Assembly: GCA_021828185.1 (NCBI GenBank)
Contig: JAKASI010000001.1
Coordinates: forward strand, 620,001-684,000
Reading direction: 5' to 3'
Length of the DNA stretch: 64,000 nucleotides
Source: an archaeon
Lineage (GTDB): Archaea > Thermoproteota > Nitrososphaeria > Nitrososphaerales > UBA183
The position numbers were made by a program, and so were the translations under genes. This document shows positions 1 to 7,980 of the stretch, one piece after another. The notes under the pieces were generated by a model, which made no database searches, was not told where the DNA came from, and saw nothing but the letters and a program-made list of their open reading frames with translations. Positions within the stretch are counted from its first letter, which is position 1. Every line of letters starts with the position of its first letter.

Positions 1-94
1 TGCACCTGTCGGTCACCGATATCCGCAGTTTCTTGGCTACCCGCCCCTTCCTGTCCTTGAGACTCTGTCCGTCCGCCTGTAAGCGACCATTCAA
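1..94 (-). CDS. moaA: MoaA, GTP 3',8-cyclase (N-terminal fragment, runs off window)
   Basis: Only the first 31 codons lie in the window. The reading frame ends at the edge in LRISVTDRC, the start of the radical-SAM cysteine motif of MoaA, preceded by the usual short L-x-D-x-x-G-R segment. MoaA opens GTP in the first step of molybdenum cofactor synthesis, the step completed by MoaC, which is encoded divergently next door. No ATG is in frame; TTG at 94 is the best start. A T-rich box on this strand near 121-130 is about 30 bases upstream and could be its TATA element. The identification rests on a short but highly characteristic motif plus context. Confidence 0.8.
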   Translation of the reverse strand, partial: MNGRLQADGQSLKDRKGRVAKKLRISVTDRC

Positions 95-185
95 AGGGAG
101 GTGGCACTTAACTGTCCGCTCATAAAAAACGTTCCTGAAGGATGAGAGGGGAACCTATATCGGGAAGGGGGGAGGCGGCGAGCCC

Positions 186-629
186 ATGAACTTCAGGCAG
201 GTCGACATCTCGAACAAGCCGGTGGTCTACAGGGAAGCTACAGCAGTCGGCAGAATCAGGCTCAAGCCGAGCACCATAGAGCTCATTCAGCAGGGGAAGC
301 TGGAGAAAGGGGACGCGCTGTCCCTGGCGTCGACCACAGCCATAATGGCGGCAAAGCAGACCCCGTCGATTATCGCCCTCTGCCATCCTCTGAGGATAGA
401 GGAGAGCGTCCCCACAGTGAGGGTAGGAAAGGACTGGGTTGAGGTGTCGATGAAAGTCGCGGCCCATGAAAAGACCGGGGTCGAGATGGAGGCCCTCACT
501 GCCGTCTCCGTTGCCCTGCTGAACATCTGGGACGTCACCAAGATGTACGAGAAGGATTCGGACGGCCAGTATCCGTCGACCGAGATCGGGCCGATACGGG
601 TCGTCAAGAAGGTGAAACGCGCAGCTTGA
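186..629 (+). CDS. moaC: MoaC, cyclic pyranopterin monophosphate synthase
   Basis: MoaC converts the MoaA product to cyclic pyranopterin monophosphate in molybdenum cofactor synthesis. The 147-residue protein has the family core: MAAKQTP around the conserved lysine, the CHPL histidine motif, GVEMEALTAVSVA, and a downstream Asp (DVTKM) where the family has DMCK. Length is normal. ATG 186 is preceded by a purine-rich GGGAGG-type ribosome site. The gene is divergent from moaA and overlaps the start of moaB, so it heads a Moco operon. The terminal lysine-rich segment (VVKKVKR) replaces the more usual KSGGKSG, a modest divergence. Confidence 0.93.
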   Translation: MNFRQVDISNKPVVYREATAVGRIRLKPSTIELIQQGKLEKGDALSLASTTAIMAAKQTPSIIALCHPLRIEESVPTVRVGKDWVEVSMKVAAHEKTGVEMEALTAVSVALLNIWDVTKMYEKDSDGQYPSTEIGPIRVVKKVKRAA

Positions 630-1162
630 GGCCCCACGAGGAGCACAGAAGCCACGCCCCGAAGCGGCTCCAGGTGCGGATCGTCACAGTGAGCTCGAGC
701 AGGTACGAGAAGAAGACCGCCCGATCGAAGTTCGCCGACGAGGCCGGGGACGCGGCCGAGGCCGAGGTCAAGAGGGAGGGGCACCTCGTCACCGTCAGGG
801 AGCTCGTCTCCGACGACGCGACGATGATCGGACAGGAAGCCAGGGCTTTCCTTGACAGCGGCGACGACGTCCTCCTTTTCACGGGAGGGACCGGCGTGTC
901 GAGCCGCGACATCACGGTCGAGACCGTCAAGCCACTCTTTCAGAAGGAGCTCCCAGGCTTCGGCGAGCTGCTGAGGCGGATCAGCTATGGCAAGATTGGG
1001 AGCGCCGCGATGCTCACGAGGGCGACCGCTGGGACAGCCAATGGGAAGCTCCTGGTGTGCATGCCCGGCTCTCCTGACGCGGTGAAGACCGCACTGAGGG
1101 CGAGCGTCTCGGAGTTCCCCCACATAGTCTCGGTGGCCAGGCGGCCGCTTCCGACTCAATAG
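626..1162 (+). CDS. moaB: MoaB/MogA-family molybdopterin adenylyltransferase
   Basis: A 178-residue protein of the MoaB/MogA fold, which adenylates molybdopterin before molybdenum insertion. The diagnostic TGGTGVSSRDITVE loop is present (near residues 93-106), followed by the PGSPDAV segment typical of the family. The start is TTG 626, which overlaps the moaC stop codon (TTGA), so translation is likely coupled to moaC. The 3' end overlaps the opposite-strand MoeB gene by a few bases. The first 15 residues are probably not part of the fold; a start further in cannot be excluded. Confidence 0.88.
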   Translation: MRPHEEHRSHAPKRLQVRIVTVSSSRYEKKTARSKFADEAGDAAEAEVKREGHLVTVRELVSDDATMIGQEARAFLDSGDDVLLFTGGTGVSSRDITVETVKPLFQKELPGFGELLRRISYGKIGSAAMLTRATAGTANGKLLVCMPGSPDAVKTALRASVSEFPHIVSVARRPLPTQ

Positions 1163-2295
1163 ACCGGCATCTGGGGGTCGACGGTGTCGGCCCAGGCGCG
1201 GATTCCCCCCATGAGGTTGCGCGCTCGCCTGAACCCCTTTGAGGACAGGAGCTCGACGGCCCTGGCGCTCTTCACCCCCACATGGCAGTAGACAACTATC
1301 TCGTCAGCCGGGTCCAGTTCGCCGACCCTCTTCTCCAGCTCCTCGAGGGGGATGAGCCTTGAACCCCGGATGTGGCAGAGCTCGTACTCGTGCGGTTCTC
1401 TTACGTCCAGGAGCTTTATCTCAGAACCCGAGTCGAGGAGCCTCTTTAGGGTGGTGGCGTCAACCTCAGTCACTCTGGGGGCTGCCCTGTTCGTGCCGCA
1501 GAACTCCTCGTAGTCAATTAGCTTCGTGACGGTCGGATGAATCCCGCAGACCGGGCAGTGCCGGTTCTTCCCGATGCGCAGCTCGTTGAAGCTCATGTCC
1601 GTCGCGTTGAACAAGAGAAGCCTCCCCACCAGCGGCTGTCCGTGGCCGATGATCAGATTGATCGCCTGGGCCGCCTGTATGCTTCCCATGACCCCGGGAA
1701 GGACCCCGAGGACCCCTGCAACGGCGCAGTCCTGGACAGTCTCGGGGGGTGGCGGTTCCGGGAAGAGGCACCTGTAGCACGCGCCCTTGTCGGCGTGGAA
1801 GACGGAGGCCTGGCCGTCGAACCTGAAAATGCTCGCATAGACGTCCGGCTTGTGAAGCATGACGCAGGCGTCGTTGATGAGGTACCGCGCGGGGAAGTTG
1901 TCCGTGCAGTCCAAGACCACGTCGTACTCTTTCAGCAGCTTCAGGGCGTTCGCCGAGTCGAGCCGCAGTCGGTGCGGAACGATCGAGACGTGGGGGTTGA
2001 CCTCTTCCAGCTTCTTCCGAGAGACATCCACCTTTGACTTGCCGATGTCCGCTTCCGTGTAGATGACCTGACGGTGGAGATTGCTTTTCTCGACGACGTC
2101 GCTGTCGACTATCCCTATCTTCCCGACTCCTGCGGCTGCCAGGTAGACGGAGGCTGGGATCCCCAGCCCCCCGGCGCCGACTACAACGACGCTGGATTCC
2201 TTGAGCTTGTTCTGCCCTGAAGTCCCCATCTCGGGGAGCACCAACTGCCTGCTGTACCTCTCGACTTCTGCCCGAGTAAGAGGGCTTTGTCTCAC
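1156..2295 (-). CDS. moeB: MoeB/ThiF-type adenylyltransferase with C-terminal rhodanese domain
   Basis: An E1-like activating enzyme that adenylates the C-terminal glycine of a MoaD or ThiS sulfur carrier, fused to a sulfurtransferase. The N-terminal half has the ATP-binding GAGGLG motif, DSDVVEKSNLHRQ and two CxxC zinc motifs (CYRC, CPVC), with DCAVAG carrying the cysteine region. The last 110 residues are a rhodanese domain with active-site loop CHVGVKSA. The combination matches MoeZ/MoeBR-type proteins. It is divergent from moaD, its likely substrate. ATG 2295 lies about 28 bases from an AT-rich box at 2318-2326, fitting a leaderless transcript. It could also serve thiamine or tRNA thiolation. 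Confidence 0.9.
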   Translation of the reverse strand: MRQSPLTRAEVERYSRQLVLPEMGTSGQNKLKESSVVVVGAGGLGIPASVYLAAAGVGKIGIVDSDVVEKSNLHRQVIYTEADIGKSKVDVSRKKLEEVNPHVSIVPHRLRLDSANALKLLKEYDVVLDCTDNFPARYLINDACVMLHKPDVYASIFRFDGQASVFHADKGACYRCLFPEPPPPETVQDCAVAGVLGVLPGVMGSIQAAQAINLIIGHGQPLVGRLLLFNATDMSFNELRIGKNRHCPVCGIHPTVTKLIDYEEFCGTNRAAPRVTEVDATTLKRLLDSGSEIKLLDVREPHEYELCHIRGSRLIPLEELEKRVGELDPADEIVVYCHVGVKSARAVELLSSKGFRRARNLMGGIRAWADTVDPQMPVY

Positions 2296-2390
2296 GTTCC
2301 GTTCCTGAGTCAGGGTCGATAAAAGAATTAGGAGGGAAGGGGATGGGTTGAGACGTTCTCCATAAATAATGGCAGGGAGTCCTATGGTGG

Positions 2391-2666
2391 TTGATCCGGG
2401 TGCGCCTCACTGGGCAGCTGAGGGACTTGACCAACGGGGCGAGAGAGATCGAACTCGACTCCGCCTCCGACATAGACGGGGTGGTAGGGGAGCTCGACAG
2501 GACCTTCCCCGGCATAGCAAGGAAGATCGTCGACGACCAGGGAAAGATCCGGCCCTACGTCAACGTCTTCGTGAACACGGAGAACTCTCGTGACTTGGGC
2601 AAGGAGAAGACGAAGCTGAAGGATGGTGACACCGTTCATATCCTACCGTCTGTGGCGGGTGGGTAG
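2391..2666 (+). CDS. moaD: MoaD/ThiS-family sulfur carrier protein
   Basis: A 91-residue ubiquitin-like sulfur carrier ending in Gly-Gly, the residue pair that is adenylated and thiocarboxylated for dithiolene sulfur transfer in molybdopterin synthesis. It carries the family pattern of an N-terminal beta strand (RVRLTGQLRDL) and the KLKDGDTVHILPSVAGG tail. TTG 2391 is chosen because it begins the first strand and lies 26 bases after the AT-rich box ATAAATA at 2362-2368, consistent with a leaderless mRNA. It is divergent from moeB and followed after 8 bases by the BNR propeller gene. No MoaE subunit is in the window, so ThiS-like use is possible. Confidence 0.87.
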   Translation: MIRVRLTGQLRDLTNGAREIELDSASDIDGVVGELDRTFPGIARKIVDDQGKIRPYVNVFVNTENSRDLGKEKTKLKDGDTVHILPSVAGG

Positions 2667-2674
2667 AGGAAGTC

Positions 2675-3766
2675 TTGGCTCGCAGGAGCGGTGTCTGCCT
2701 CATGGTCGGGACGCGGAAGGGGGCTTTCGTCTTCACCTCTCATGATGGGAGGAAGGGGTGGAAGGCCACAGGGCCGCACCTCAAGGGGAACGAGGTCCAC
2801 CACATGGCGTACGACCGGCGTAGCGGGAAGATTCTGGCAACACTGAGCAGTGGGCAGTGGGGACCGACGATCGCCGAGAGCGGCGACTTGGGGGGCGAGT
2901 GGAAGACCTCCAAGACCCCGCCGAAGTTCCCCAAGGGCTCTGGCCTTTCCGTCGCGAAACTCTGGCAGATAACCCCAGGGTCCGAAGACGAGCCTGGGAC
3001 TGTCTATGCTGGGGTCGAACCAGCCTGCCTCTTCCGGTCGGACGACGGCGGCAAGACTTGGGAGGTGAACGCCGCCATGTTGAACCACAAGACCCGCAAG
3101 AAGTGGACTCCAGGAGGCGGAGGGCTCAACCTGCACACGATCCTTCTAAACCCGCGGGACCCGAGGAAGATGCACATCGCCATCTCCGCGGTCGGGACCA
3201 TGTTCACCAGGGATGGGGGCAAGAGTTGGGAGTTCCAGAACAAGAACGTGCTTGCGGACTTCTATCCTGAAGGGAGGAAGTACCCTGAGTACGGCCAGTG
3301 CACCCACAAATTGGCGTTCAATCCGTCGAAACCCGACGTAATATTCCAGCAGAACCACTGCGGCGTGTACAGGAGCGACGACTCGGGAGAGAACTGGGTG
3401 GACATTAGGAGCAACCTCCCTTCGCGCTTCGGCTTCCCTATGGCCGTGGACGCCAACGAGCCGAGGAGGGCCTATGTCGCCCCGATGGAAGGGGACTTCT
3501 CCCGCATCCCCCCTGGCGGGCATTTCGCTGTATGGGGGACCGACAACGCCGGGAAGGAGTGGTTCAAGCTCGACTCCGGTCTCCCCGAGCAGTCCTACTT
3601 CATGGTCCTCAGGGACGGGATGGTCGCCGACCAGGAGGACCCCTGCGGCGTCTACTTCGGAACGAGCACCGGTCAGCTCTACGCTAGCAGGGACCAGGGA
3701 GAACACTGGGGTCAGCTCACGGACACGCTGCCTCCCATACTCTCCGTCTCAGTGTCCGGGATGTAG
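2675..3766 (+). CDS. BNR/sialidase-like beta-propeller protein
   Basis: A 363-residue soluble protein built of repeated BNR/Asp-box motifs (S/T-x-D-x-G-x-T/N-W), for example SDDGGKTWE, TRDGGKSWE, SDDSGENWV and SRDQGEHWG, which form a beta-propeller. Such proteins are often annotated as exo-alpha-sialidase or plant photosystem-II assembly-like, but no sialidase catalytic set is evident and there is no signal peptide, so it probably acts in the cytoplasm as a binding scaffold. TTG 2675 follows moaD closely, implying co-transcription and a possible link to sulfur-carrier chemistry; that link is inference from position only. Confidence 0.75.
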   Translation: MARRSGVCLMVGTRKGAFVFTSHDGRKGWKATGPHLKGNEVHHMAYDRRSGKILATLSSGQWGPTIAESGDLGGEWKTSKTPPKFPKGSGLSVAKLWQITPGSEDEPGTVYAGVEPACLFRSDDGGKTWEVNAAMLNHKTRKKWTPGGGGLNLHTILLNPRDPRKMHIAISAVGTMFTRDGGKSWEFQNKNVLADFYPEGRKYPEYGQCTHKLAFNPSKPDVIFQQNHCGVYRSDDSGENWVDIRSNLPSRFGFPMAVDANEPRRAYVAPMEGDFSRIPPGGHFAVWGTDNAGKEWFKLDSGLPEQSYFMVLRDGMVADQEDPCGVYFGTSTGQLYASRDQGEHWGQLTDTLPPILSVSVSGM

Positions 3767-3824
3767 TGCTCTTCTTCCGAATGGCTGCGAGGGCCGACGC
3801 CAACTTCGGTTCCCCATCTGCGCG

Positions 3825-4379
3825 TCATGCGGCGCGCTTTGCGATAATGACGTCGGTGGCCTTTACCACCGCCTCGACTTCGTCCCCAACTTTCATGCCA
3901 AGCTCCTCGACCGCCTGATTGGATATTATCGAGGTTATGGTATTCGCCGAGAGCGTACGCATTCTCACCTGCGACGTGACCGTCCCCTTTTGGACTTCGA
4001 GGATCTTCGCTTTGAATCTGTTCCTCGCGCTCAGCTCGTAGCTGATGTGCTCCCAGAACTCACGGTCTTCTAGGGCGTCATGGAGATACTTGCGGACCCT
4101 TCTGAACTCCCGAAGCAGTTCGACTCCTTGTTCCGTCAGCTTGGCTCCGCCTCCCTCTCTCCCGCCCACCTTCATTTCGACAATCCGGCCGCCAAGGCCG
4201 CGTTCCATCGCGTTGATCCTGTCCCAGGCATTCCTGTACGAAACACCCACGGACTTCGCAGCCGCAGTAAGCGAGTTCCCCTCGGAAATGCCCCTAAGGA
4301 GAGCTGCGTCAATCTCGTCAAGGCTACCGCGTCTTTCGACTCCCTCGAAGCTCAGCTCAAACTTAGGCTTGAGTTCCAT
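3825..4379 (-). CDS. modE: ModE-family molybdate-responsive regulator (HTH plus single Mop domain)
   Basis: A 184-residue regulator. Residues about 21-115 form the ModE winged helix (SLTAAAKSVGVSYRNAWD, then GGREGGGAKLTEQG). Residues about 119-184 form one molybdate-binding Mop/TOBE domain (ARNRFKAKILEVQKG, then GDEVEAVVKATDVIIAK). Bacterial ModE usually has two Mop domains; one is common in archaea. ATG 4379 starts directly before the DNA-binding domain, so longer upstream readings are not needed. It is divergent from modABC and very likely represses it when molybdate is plentiful, through the palindrome at 4549-4570. A TATA-like box for it lies near 4436-4443, giving a leader of a few dozen bases. 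Confidence 0.9.
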   Translation of the reverse strand: MELKPKFELSFEGVERRGSLDEIDAALLRGISEGNSLTAAAKSVGVSYRNAWDRINAMERGLGGRIVEMKVGGREGGGAKLTEQGVELLREFRRVRKYLHDALEDREFWEHISYELSARNRFKAKILEVQKGTVTSQVRMRTLSANTITSIISNQAVEELGMKVGDEVEAVVKATDVIIAKRAA

Positions 4380-4538
4380 TTTCCTTCGCTTGGCCGTCGA
4401 ACCTCCGTTGTTCACGAACGCGAACAAGCCATATGCGTATTTAACCTGGCTTGGCCTCTTGCGACTGATGCTGTAACGGAGCGACTCGTCGGTACTCCTT
4501 GTCGGTCGGTGGTTCTCAACATTGCTTTTCGTAAGAAG

Positions 4539-4570
4539 TTTTATAAGCGCTATGCATGCGCTTGCATAAC
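4539..4570 (+). promoter_or_regulatory. modA promoter with palindromic ModE-type operator
   Basis: TTTTATAAG at 4539-4547 is a TATA box placed about 30 bases before the modA ATG at 4573. Between box and start, 4549-4570 holds an inverted repeat: left arm GCTATGCA, six-base spacer, right arm TGCATAAC, with six perfectly matched inner bases (TATGCA/TGCATA). The arms resemble the GTTATAT-type arms of known ModE sites. Bound repressor would cover the predicted transcription start. The pairing is seen; ModE binding is inferred from position beside modE. Confidence 0.65.
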
Positions 4571-4572
4571 GC

Positions 4573-5472
4573 ATGCACTCTGAAAATGCGCGGGGGATAT
4601 CTGCCGTGGCTTCGTCAGTTGTGGTGGCGGTTATCCTGGTCGCGGCTTTGGCTGGTTACTTCCTTTACAGTTCCGGTCAGTCGGAGACTTCGACCGCTAC
4701 GACCACCAGCGTTCCCGCGGTCACGTTGCGGGTATTCGCGGCCGCAAGCTTTCACCCCGCCCTCGCGGCATTGCAGTCCAGCTATCAGCAGAATCACAGC
4801 GTATCGCTGGTCTACAACTTCGCGAGCAGCGGAGCACTTGAAGCGCAGATCTTCCAGGGCTCGCCTGCGGACGTCTTCCTCGACGCCGATGTCTCCAACA
4901 ACGTCAAGCTGCAGAATGCGGGGCTATTGGGCGACGGAAACACCTATGCGAAGCTCGTCTACAACTACATCGCGATATTCGTTCCGGCTGACAATCCCAA
5001 GAACATCTCGAGTCTTTCCGACCTCTTGAAACCAGGCGTGAGGGTGGCCATCGGCGCCCCGGCTTCCGTCCCGGCGGGGACGTATACTGTGCAGGTGTGG
5101 GCCAACGTGCAGTCGAAGTGGGGGAACGCGTCCAGTCCCGATTTCAAGTCCACCGTCTATGCGAACTTCAGCAAAGCAATCGCAACGCACGTGGTTGCTC
5201 AGACCACAGACGTCGAAAGCGCCATAACCGAGGTCCTGACCGGAGCCGCAGATGCGGCCTTCGGGTACATCAGCGATGGCGTTGCCAACGCTGCGCAACT
5301 TCACCAGATCAGCATCCCTGCGGATGTGAACGTGCGGGCGGTCTACACGGTCTCCCTGATCGCGAATTCCCAACACTCTGCCCAGGCATCGGCTTTCATA
5401 AGCTACCTCCTCTCTCCTCAGGGCCAGGCCTACCTTCAGAAGTGGGGCTTCACCCCCCTGGCGGGGAAATAG
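4573..5472 (+). CDS. modA: ModA/WtpA-type molybdate-binding protein
   Basis: A 299-residue extracytoplasmic solute-binding protein for molybdate or tungstate. An N-terminal membrane anchor spans about residues 8-33, followed by a Ser/Thr-rich linker and the ModA core, which starts TLRVFAAASFHPAL and continues FASSGALEAQIFQGSPADVFLDAD; these segments hold the serine and oxyanion-binding positions of the family. The C-terminal half has the typical AAFGYISDGV and the YLLSPQGQAYLQKWGF ending. ATG 4573 is close to the predicted transcription start, so the mRNA is leaderless or nearly so. It heads modABC under the operator at 4549-4570 and supplies metal for the molybdenum hydroxylase at 26.5-30.3 kb. 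Confidence 0.92.
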   Translation: MHSENARGISAVASSVVVAVILVAALAGYFLYSSGQSETSTATTTSVPAVTLRVFAAASFHPALAALQSSYQQNHSVSLVYNFASSGALEAQIFQGSPADVFLDADVSNNVKLQNAGLLGDGNTYAKLVYNYIAIFVPADNPKNISSLSDLLKPGVRVAIGAPASVPAGTYTVQVWANVQSKWGNASSPDFKSTVYANFSKAIATHVVAQTTDVESAITEVLTGAADAAFGYISDGVANAAQLHQISIPADVNVRAVYTVSLIANSQHSAQASAFISYLLSPQGQAYLQKWGFTPLAGK

Positions 5473-5500
5473 CGGCGCCGCAGGCTGGGAGCTGGTCGCA

Positions 5501-6286
5501 ATGCGTCCCAACAGATATGCGGCTCTACAGCTACTCTTCGTGGTCATTCTCCTCTTCTTCATACTGGTACCTGTGGCCTCCATCTTCCTCGAGATTCCCG
5601 GGGGCAACGTCCTGTCGGCCGCCCTCGACCATTCAACCCTAGACGCGATCAGGATCAGCCTGGTCACGTCCGCGGCCTCCCTCGTCGCGATGGTGATTCT
5701 GGGACTCCCGGTGGCCCGGTTCATGAGCCGGAACCGGTTCAGGGGGAAGGGTGTCCTGGACACCATCATCGACCTCCCCATAGTCCTCCCTCCCGCGGTG
5801 GCGGGTCTGGCTCTCCTCCTGGCCTTCGCGCCGCGGTCACCCATAGGCGCCTTCCTGCTCCAGTACGGGCTCATCCTCCCTGGCAACATCATAGCGGTCG
5901 TCATCGCGGAGACATTCGTGGCGATGCCGTTCTTCGTTAGATCTGCGAGGACCGCCTTCGACGAGATAAGTCCGCGGCTGGAGATGGCGGCCAGCACCCT
6001 ATCGCCGTCCACTTCCTACTCGTTCAGACGGGTGGTGCTCCCGCTCGCTTCAAGGGGCCTCATCGCCGGCGCCATTCTCGGGTGGGGGAGGGCGCTCGGC
6101 GAGTTCGGAGCGACTCTTCTGTTTGCCGGGAATCTCCCTGGGATCACGCAGACAATGCCGCTCGCCATCTACCTTGATCTCCAGGTCAACATATACCAGG
6201 CAAGCCTCGTCTCTGGAATCCTGATCGCGATCTCCTTTGTAATCATCGTCACGGTGAGGCACGTAGTCGGGGGGAGGACGATCTGA
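5501..6286 (+). CDS. modB: ModB molybdate ABC transporter permease
   Basis: A 261-residue inner-membrane permease with about five to six hydrophobic segments. The ABC-permease coupling (EAA) loop is visible in EMAASTLSPSTSYSFRRVVLP, shown here as the stretch at about residues 165-185, followed by GWGRALGEFGATLLFAGN, the typical ModB/CysT segment. DLPIVLPPAVAGLALL is a hallmark of molybdate and sulfate permeases. ATG 5501 has an upstream GGGAGC ribosome site and lies 28 bases after modA. The 3' end overlaps the predicted modC start in the sequence CTGA. Confidence 0.92.
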   Translation: MRPNRYAALQLLFVVILLFFILVPVASIFLEIPGGNVLSAALDHSTLDAIRISLVTSAASLVAMVILGLPVARFMSRNRFRGKGVLDTIIDLPIVLPPAVAGLALLLAFAPRSPIGAFLLQYGLILPGNIIAVVIAETFVAMPFFVRSARTAFDEISPRLEMAASTLSPSTSYSFRRVVLPLASRGLIAGAILGWGRALGEFGATLLFAGNLPGITQTMPLAIYLDLQVNIYQASLVSGILIAISFVIIVTVRHVVGGRTI

Positions 6287-7386
6287 AGCTCGGCGTCCAG
6301 GCGACTGGCCTCTCGAAGTCTCTTGGAGGCAAGGAAGTGCTGCAAGACGTCAACTTCCAACTGGAGGAGGGGGCTGTGGGCGCCATTGTCGGTCCGAGCG
6401 GTTCCGGCAAGACGACACTCTTGAACATCCTCTCTGGTGTGCTCTCGCCAGATTCGGGGGAAATCTACGTGGACGGGACACTGGTGGAGCGGGCTGGCGA
6501 CGGGGGGAAGGACACGCTTCACGCGCCACCTTCCGGCAGGAACGTTGGGTACGTATTCCAGGACTACCTGCTCTTCCCTCACATGTCTGTCTTCGAAAAC
6601 GTGGCCTACGGGCTGAAGGCCAGGCACGTGCCTGACCGGACTGTCACCGCCGCCGTCCTGGAGATGCTCGACACGCTCGGTCTCCGTGACCTGCGCGAAA
6701 AGAGACCGGGGCAGATAAGCGGCGGACAGATGCAGCGTGTCGCCCTCGGGCGGGCGCTGGTCCTCAACCCCAGGGTGCTCCTAATGGACGAGCCTCTTTC
6801 GGCGCTGGACTGGCAGACTCGGGAGACTCTGAGGTCAGAGCTGAGGCGTGTCTTCGACCAGTTCATGACCACTGTCGTCTACGTGACGCACGACCTCGAC
6901 GAGGCCTTCTACTTCGGTCACAAGATAGGGGTCCTCGGGTCAGGGAAGCTCGCCCCGCTGGGGACCAGGGACGAGATCCTTGGGACCATGAGTTCTTCCA
7001 CGGCGAGGTTCTTCGGCTTCAACCTGATGCGGGCGAAGTTCCTCCGCTCAGACGGCCCTATCACCGTGTTCTCGGCAGCCGAGTGGGGAGGGCAGATTGG
7101 CGTGGAACTCGTCCGGTCTCACCGTCTCGCACCCGACCAGGACGTCCTCCTGGCTTTCTCCCCGACTGCGATAAGACTGAACCCTCCTAGGAGCGGACCT
7201 GAGCCGATAAGGACTTCAGTGCTCGATGTGCGCCAGTTCAGGGACACCGTGCAGATTGTCGTCGGTGAGCCTCCGCTTACGGTTGTCGCCGAAGTCCCGG
7301 CACACGAGTTCGGGCGGCAGGCCCTGAAGAGAGGGGATGTTGTCACGCTTTCGATAGCCACGGCGTGGGCGGTAAGCGACGCCTAG
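6283..7386 (+). CDS. modC: ModC molybdate ABC transporter ATPase
   Basis: The ATPase of the molybdate importer. It shows Walker A GPSGSGKTT, Q-loop, signature ISGGQMQRVALGRAL, Walker B VLLMDEPLSALD and the H-loop YVTHDLDEA. The last 130 residues hold a TOBE-like domain. The first beta strand (GVQATGLSKSLGGKEVL) is encoded before the first GTG at 6337, and no ATG, GTG or TTG precedes it in frame. The only reasonable start is CTG 6283, overlapping the modB stop as CTGA. Function is certain; the CTG start is inferred from domain completeness and the same arrangement elsewhere in the window. Confidence 0.88.
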   Translation: MKLGVQATGLSKSLGGKEVLQDVNFQLEEGAVGAIVGPSGSGKTTLLNILSGVLSPDSGEIYVDGTLVERAGDGGKDTLHAPPSGRNVGYVFQDYLLFPHMSVFENVAYGLKARHVPDRTVTAAVLEMLDTLGLRDLREKRPGQISGGQMQRVALGRALVLNPRVLLMDEPLSALDWQTRETLRSELRRVFDQFMTTVVYVTHDLDEAFYFGHKIGVLGSGKLAPLGTRDEILGTMSSSTARFFGFNLMRAKFLRSDGPITVFSAAEWGGQIGVELVRSHRLAPDQDVLLAFSPTAIRLNPPRSGPEPIRTSVLDVRQFRDTVQIVVGEPPLTVVAEVPAHEFGRQALKRGDVVTLSIATAWAVSDA

Positions 7387-7466
7387 TGGAAGTCTGTGTT
7401 TCCGAAGCCGGAGCCTCCGGCGCGGCTTGGCAGAGCGTTCAATAGCAGGGGGGTCTCCGGTCGGCC

Positions 7467-7976
7467 ATGGCAGGAGTCACGGAGCTCGAGGCGACTGTCA
7501 AGGAACACGTCAGGAAGAGGCACGAGGAAGACGACGAGGAGTTCCTCTTCGGGTCCGAAAGGGTCGACCTTCGCAGGGTGGCCCACCTGAAGCTCGAGGC
7601 CAGGAAGAGGAAGTTCAAGTTCACCGTAGACGAACCCGCCGAGAGGGGCGGGACCGATGAAGGCCCAAACCCGCTGGCTTACTTCATCGCCGGGGCGGCA
7701 TCCTGCCTGACCAACCAGTACCTGACCGACGCCATCTTCAGGGGAGTGAAGCTCGAGGGCCTGGAGCTGACGGCGCGGGGGCACTTCGACAGGAGGATGG
7801 GCGGCGCGTTCACAGAAATCGTCTACGACCTTAGGCTCACGAGCCGCTCCCCGAAGGCCGCCATCCTCAGACTGTCAAGAGAGGCGGAGGACATGTGCTA
7901 CGCCCACAACACCCTGAAGAAGGCAGGGGTGAAGATGACGACGAACCTCTTCCTCAACGGCAGGCCGCTCGGGTGA
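7467..7976 (+). CDS. OsmC/Ohr-family peroxiredoxin-like protein
   Basis: A 169-residue cytoplasmic protein of the OsmC fold, a group that reduces organic hydroperoxides with two cysteines. The first cysteine is in GPNPLAYFIAGAASCLTNQY and the second in EDMCYAHNTLKKAG, the spacing expected for the reactive pair. The N-terminus carries about 30 charged residues not needed for the fold. ATG 7467 was chosen because it precedes this region; a later start is possible. The gene ends 4 bases from the convergent amidohydrolase. Whether it acts on peroxides or has another thiol role is not visible. Confidence 0.8.
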   Translation: MAGVTELEATVKEHVRKRHEEDDEEFLFGSERVDLRRVAHLKLEARKRKFKFTVDEPAERGGTDEGPNPLAYFIAGAASCLTNQYLTDAIFRGVKLEGLELTARGHFDRRMGGAFTEIVYDLRLTSRSPKAAILRLSREAEDMCYAHNTLKKAGVKMTTNLFLNGRPLG

Positions 7977-7980
7977 CCGT

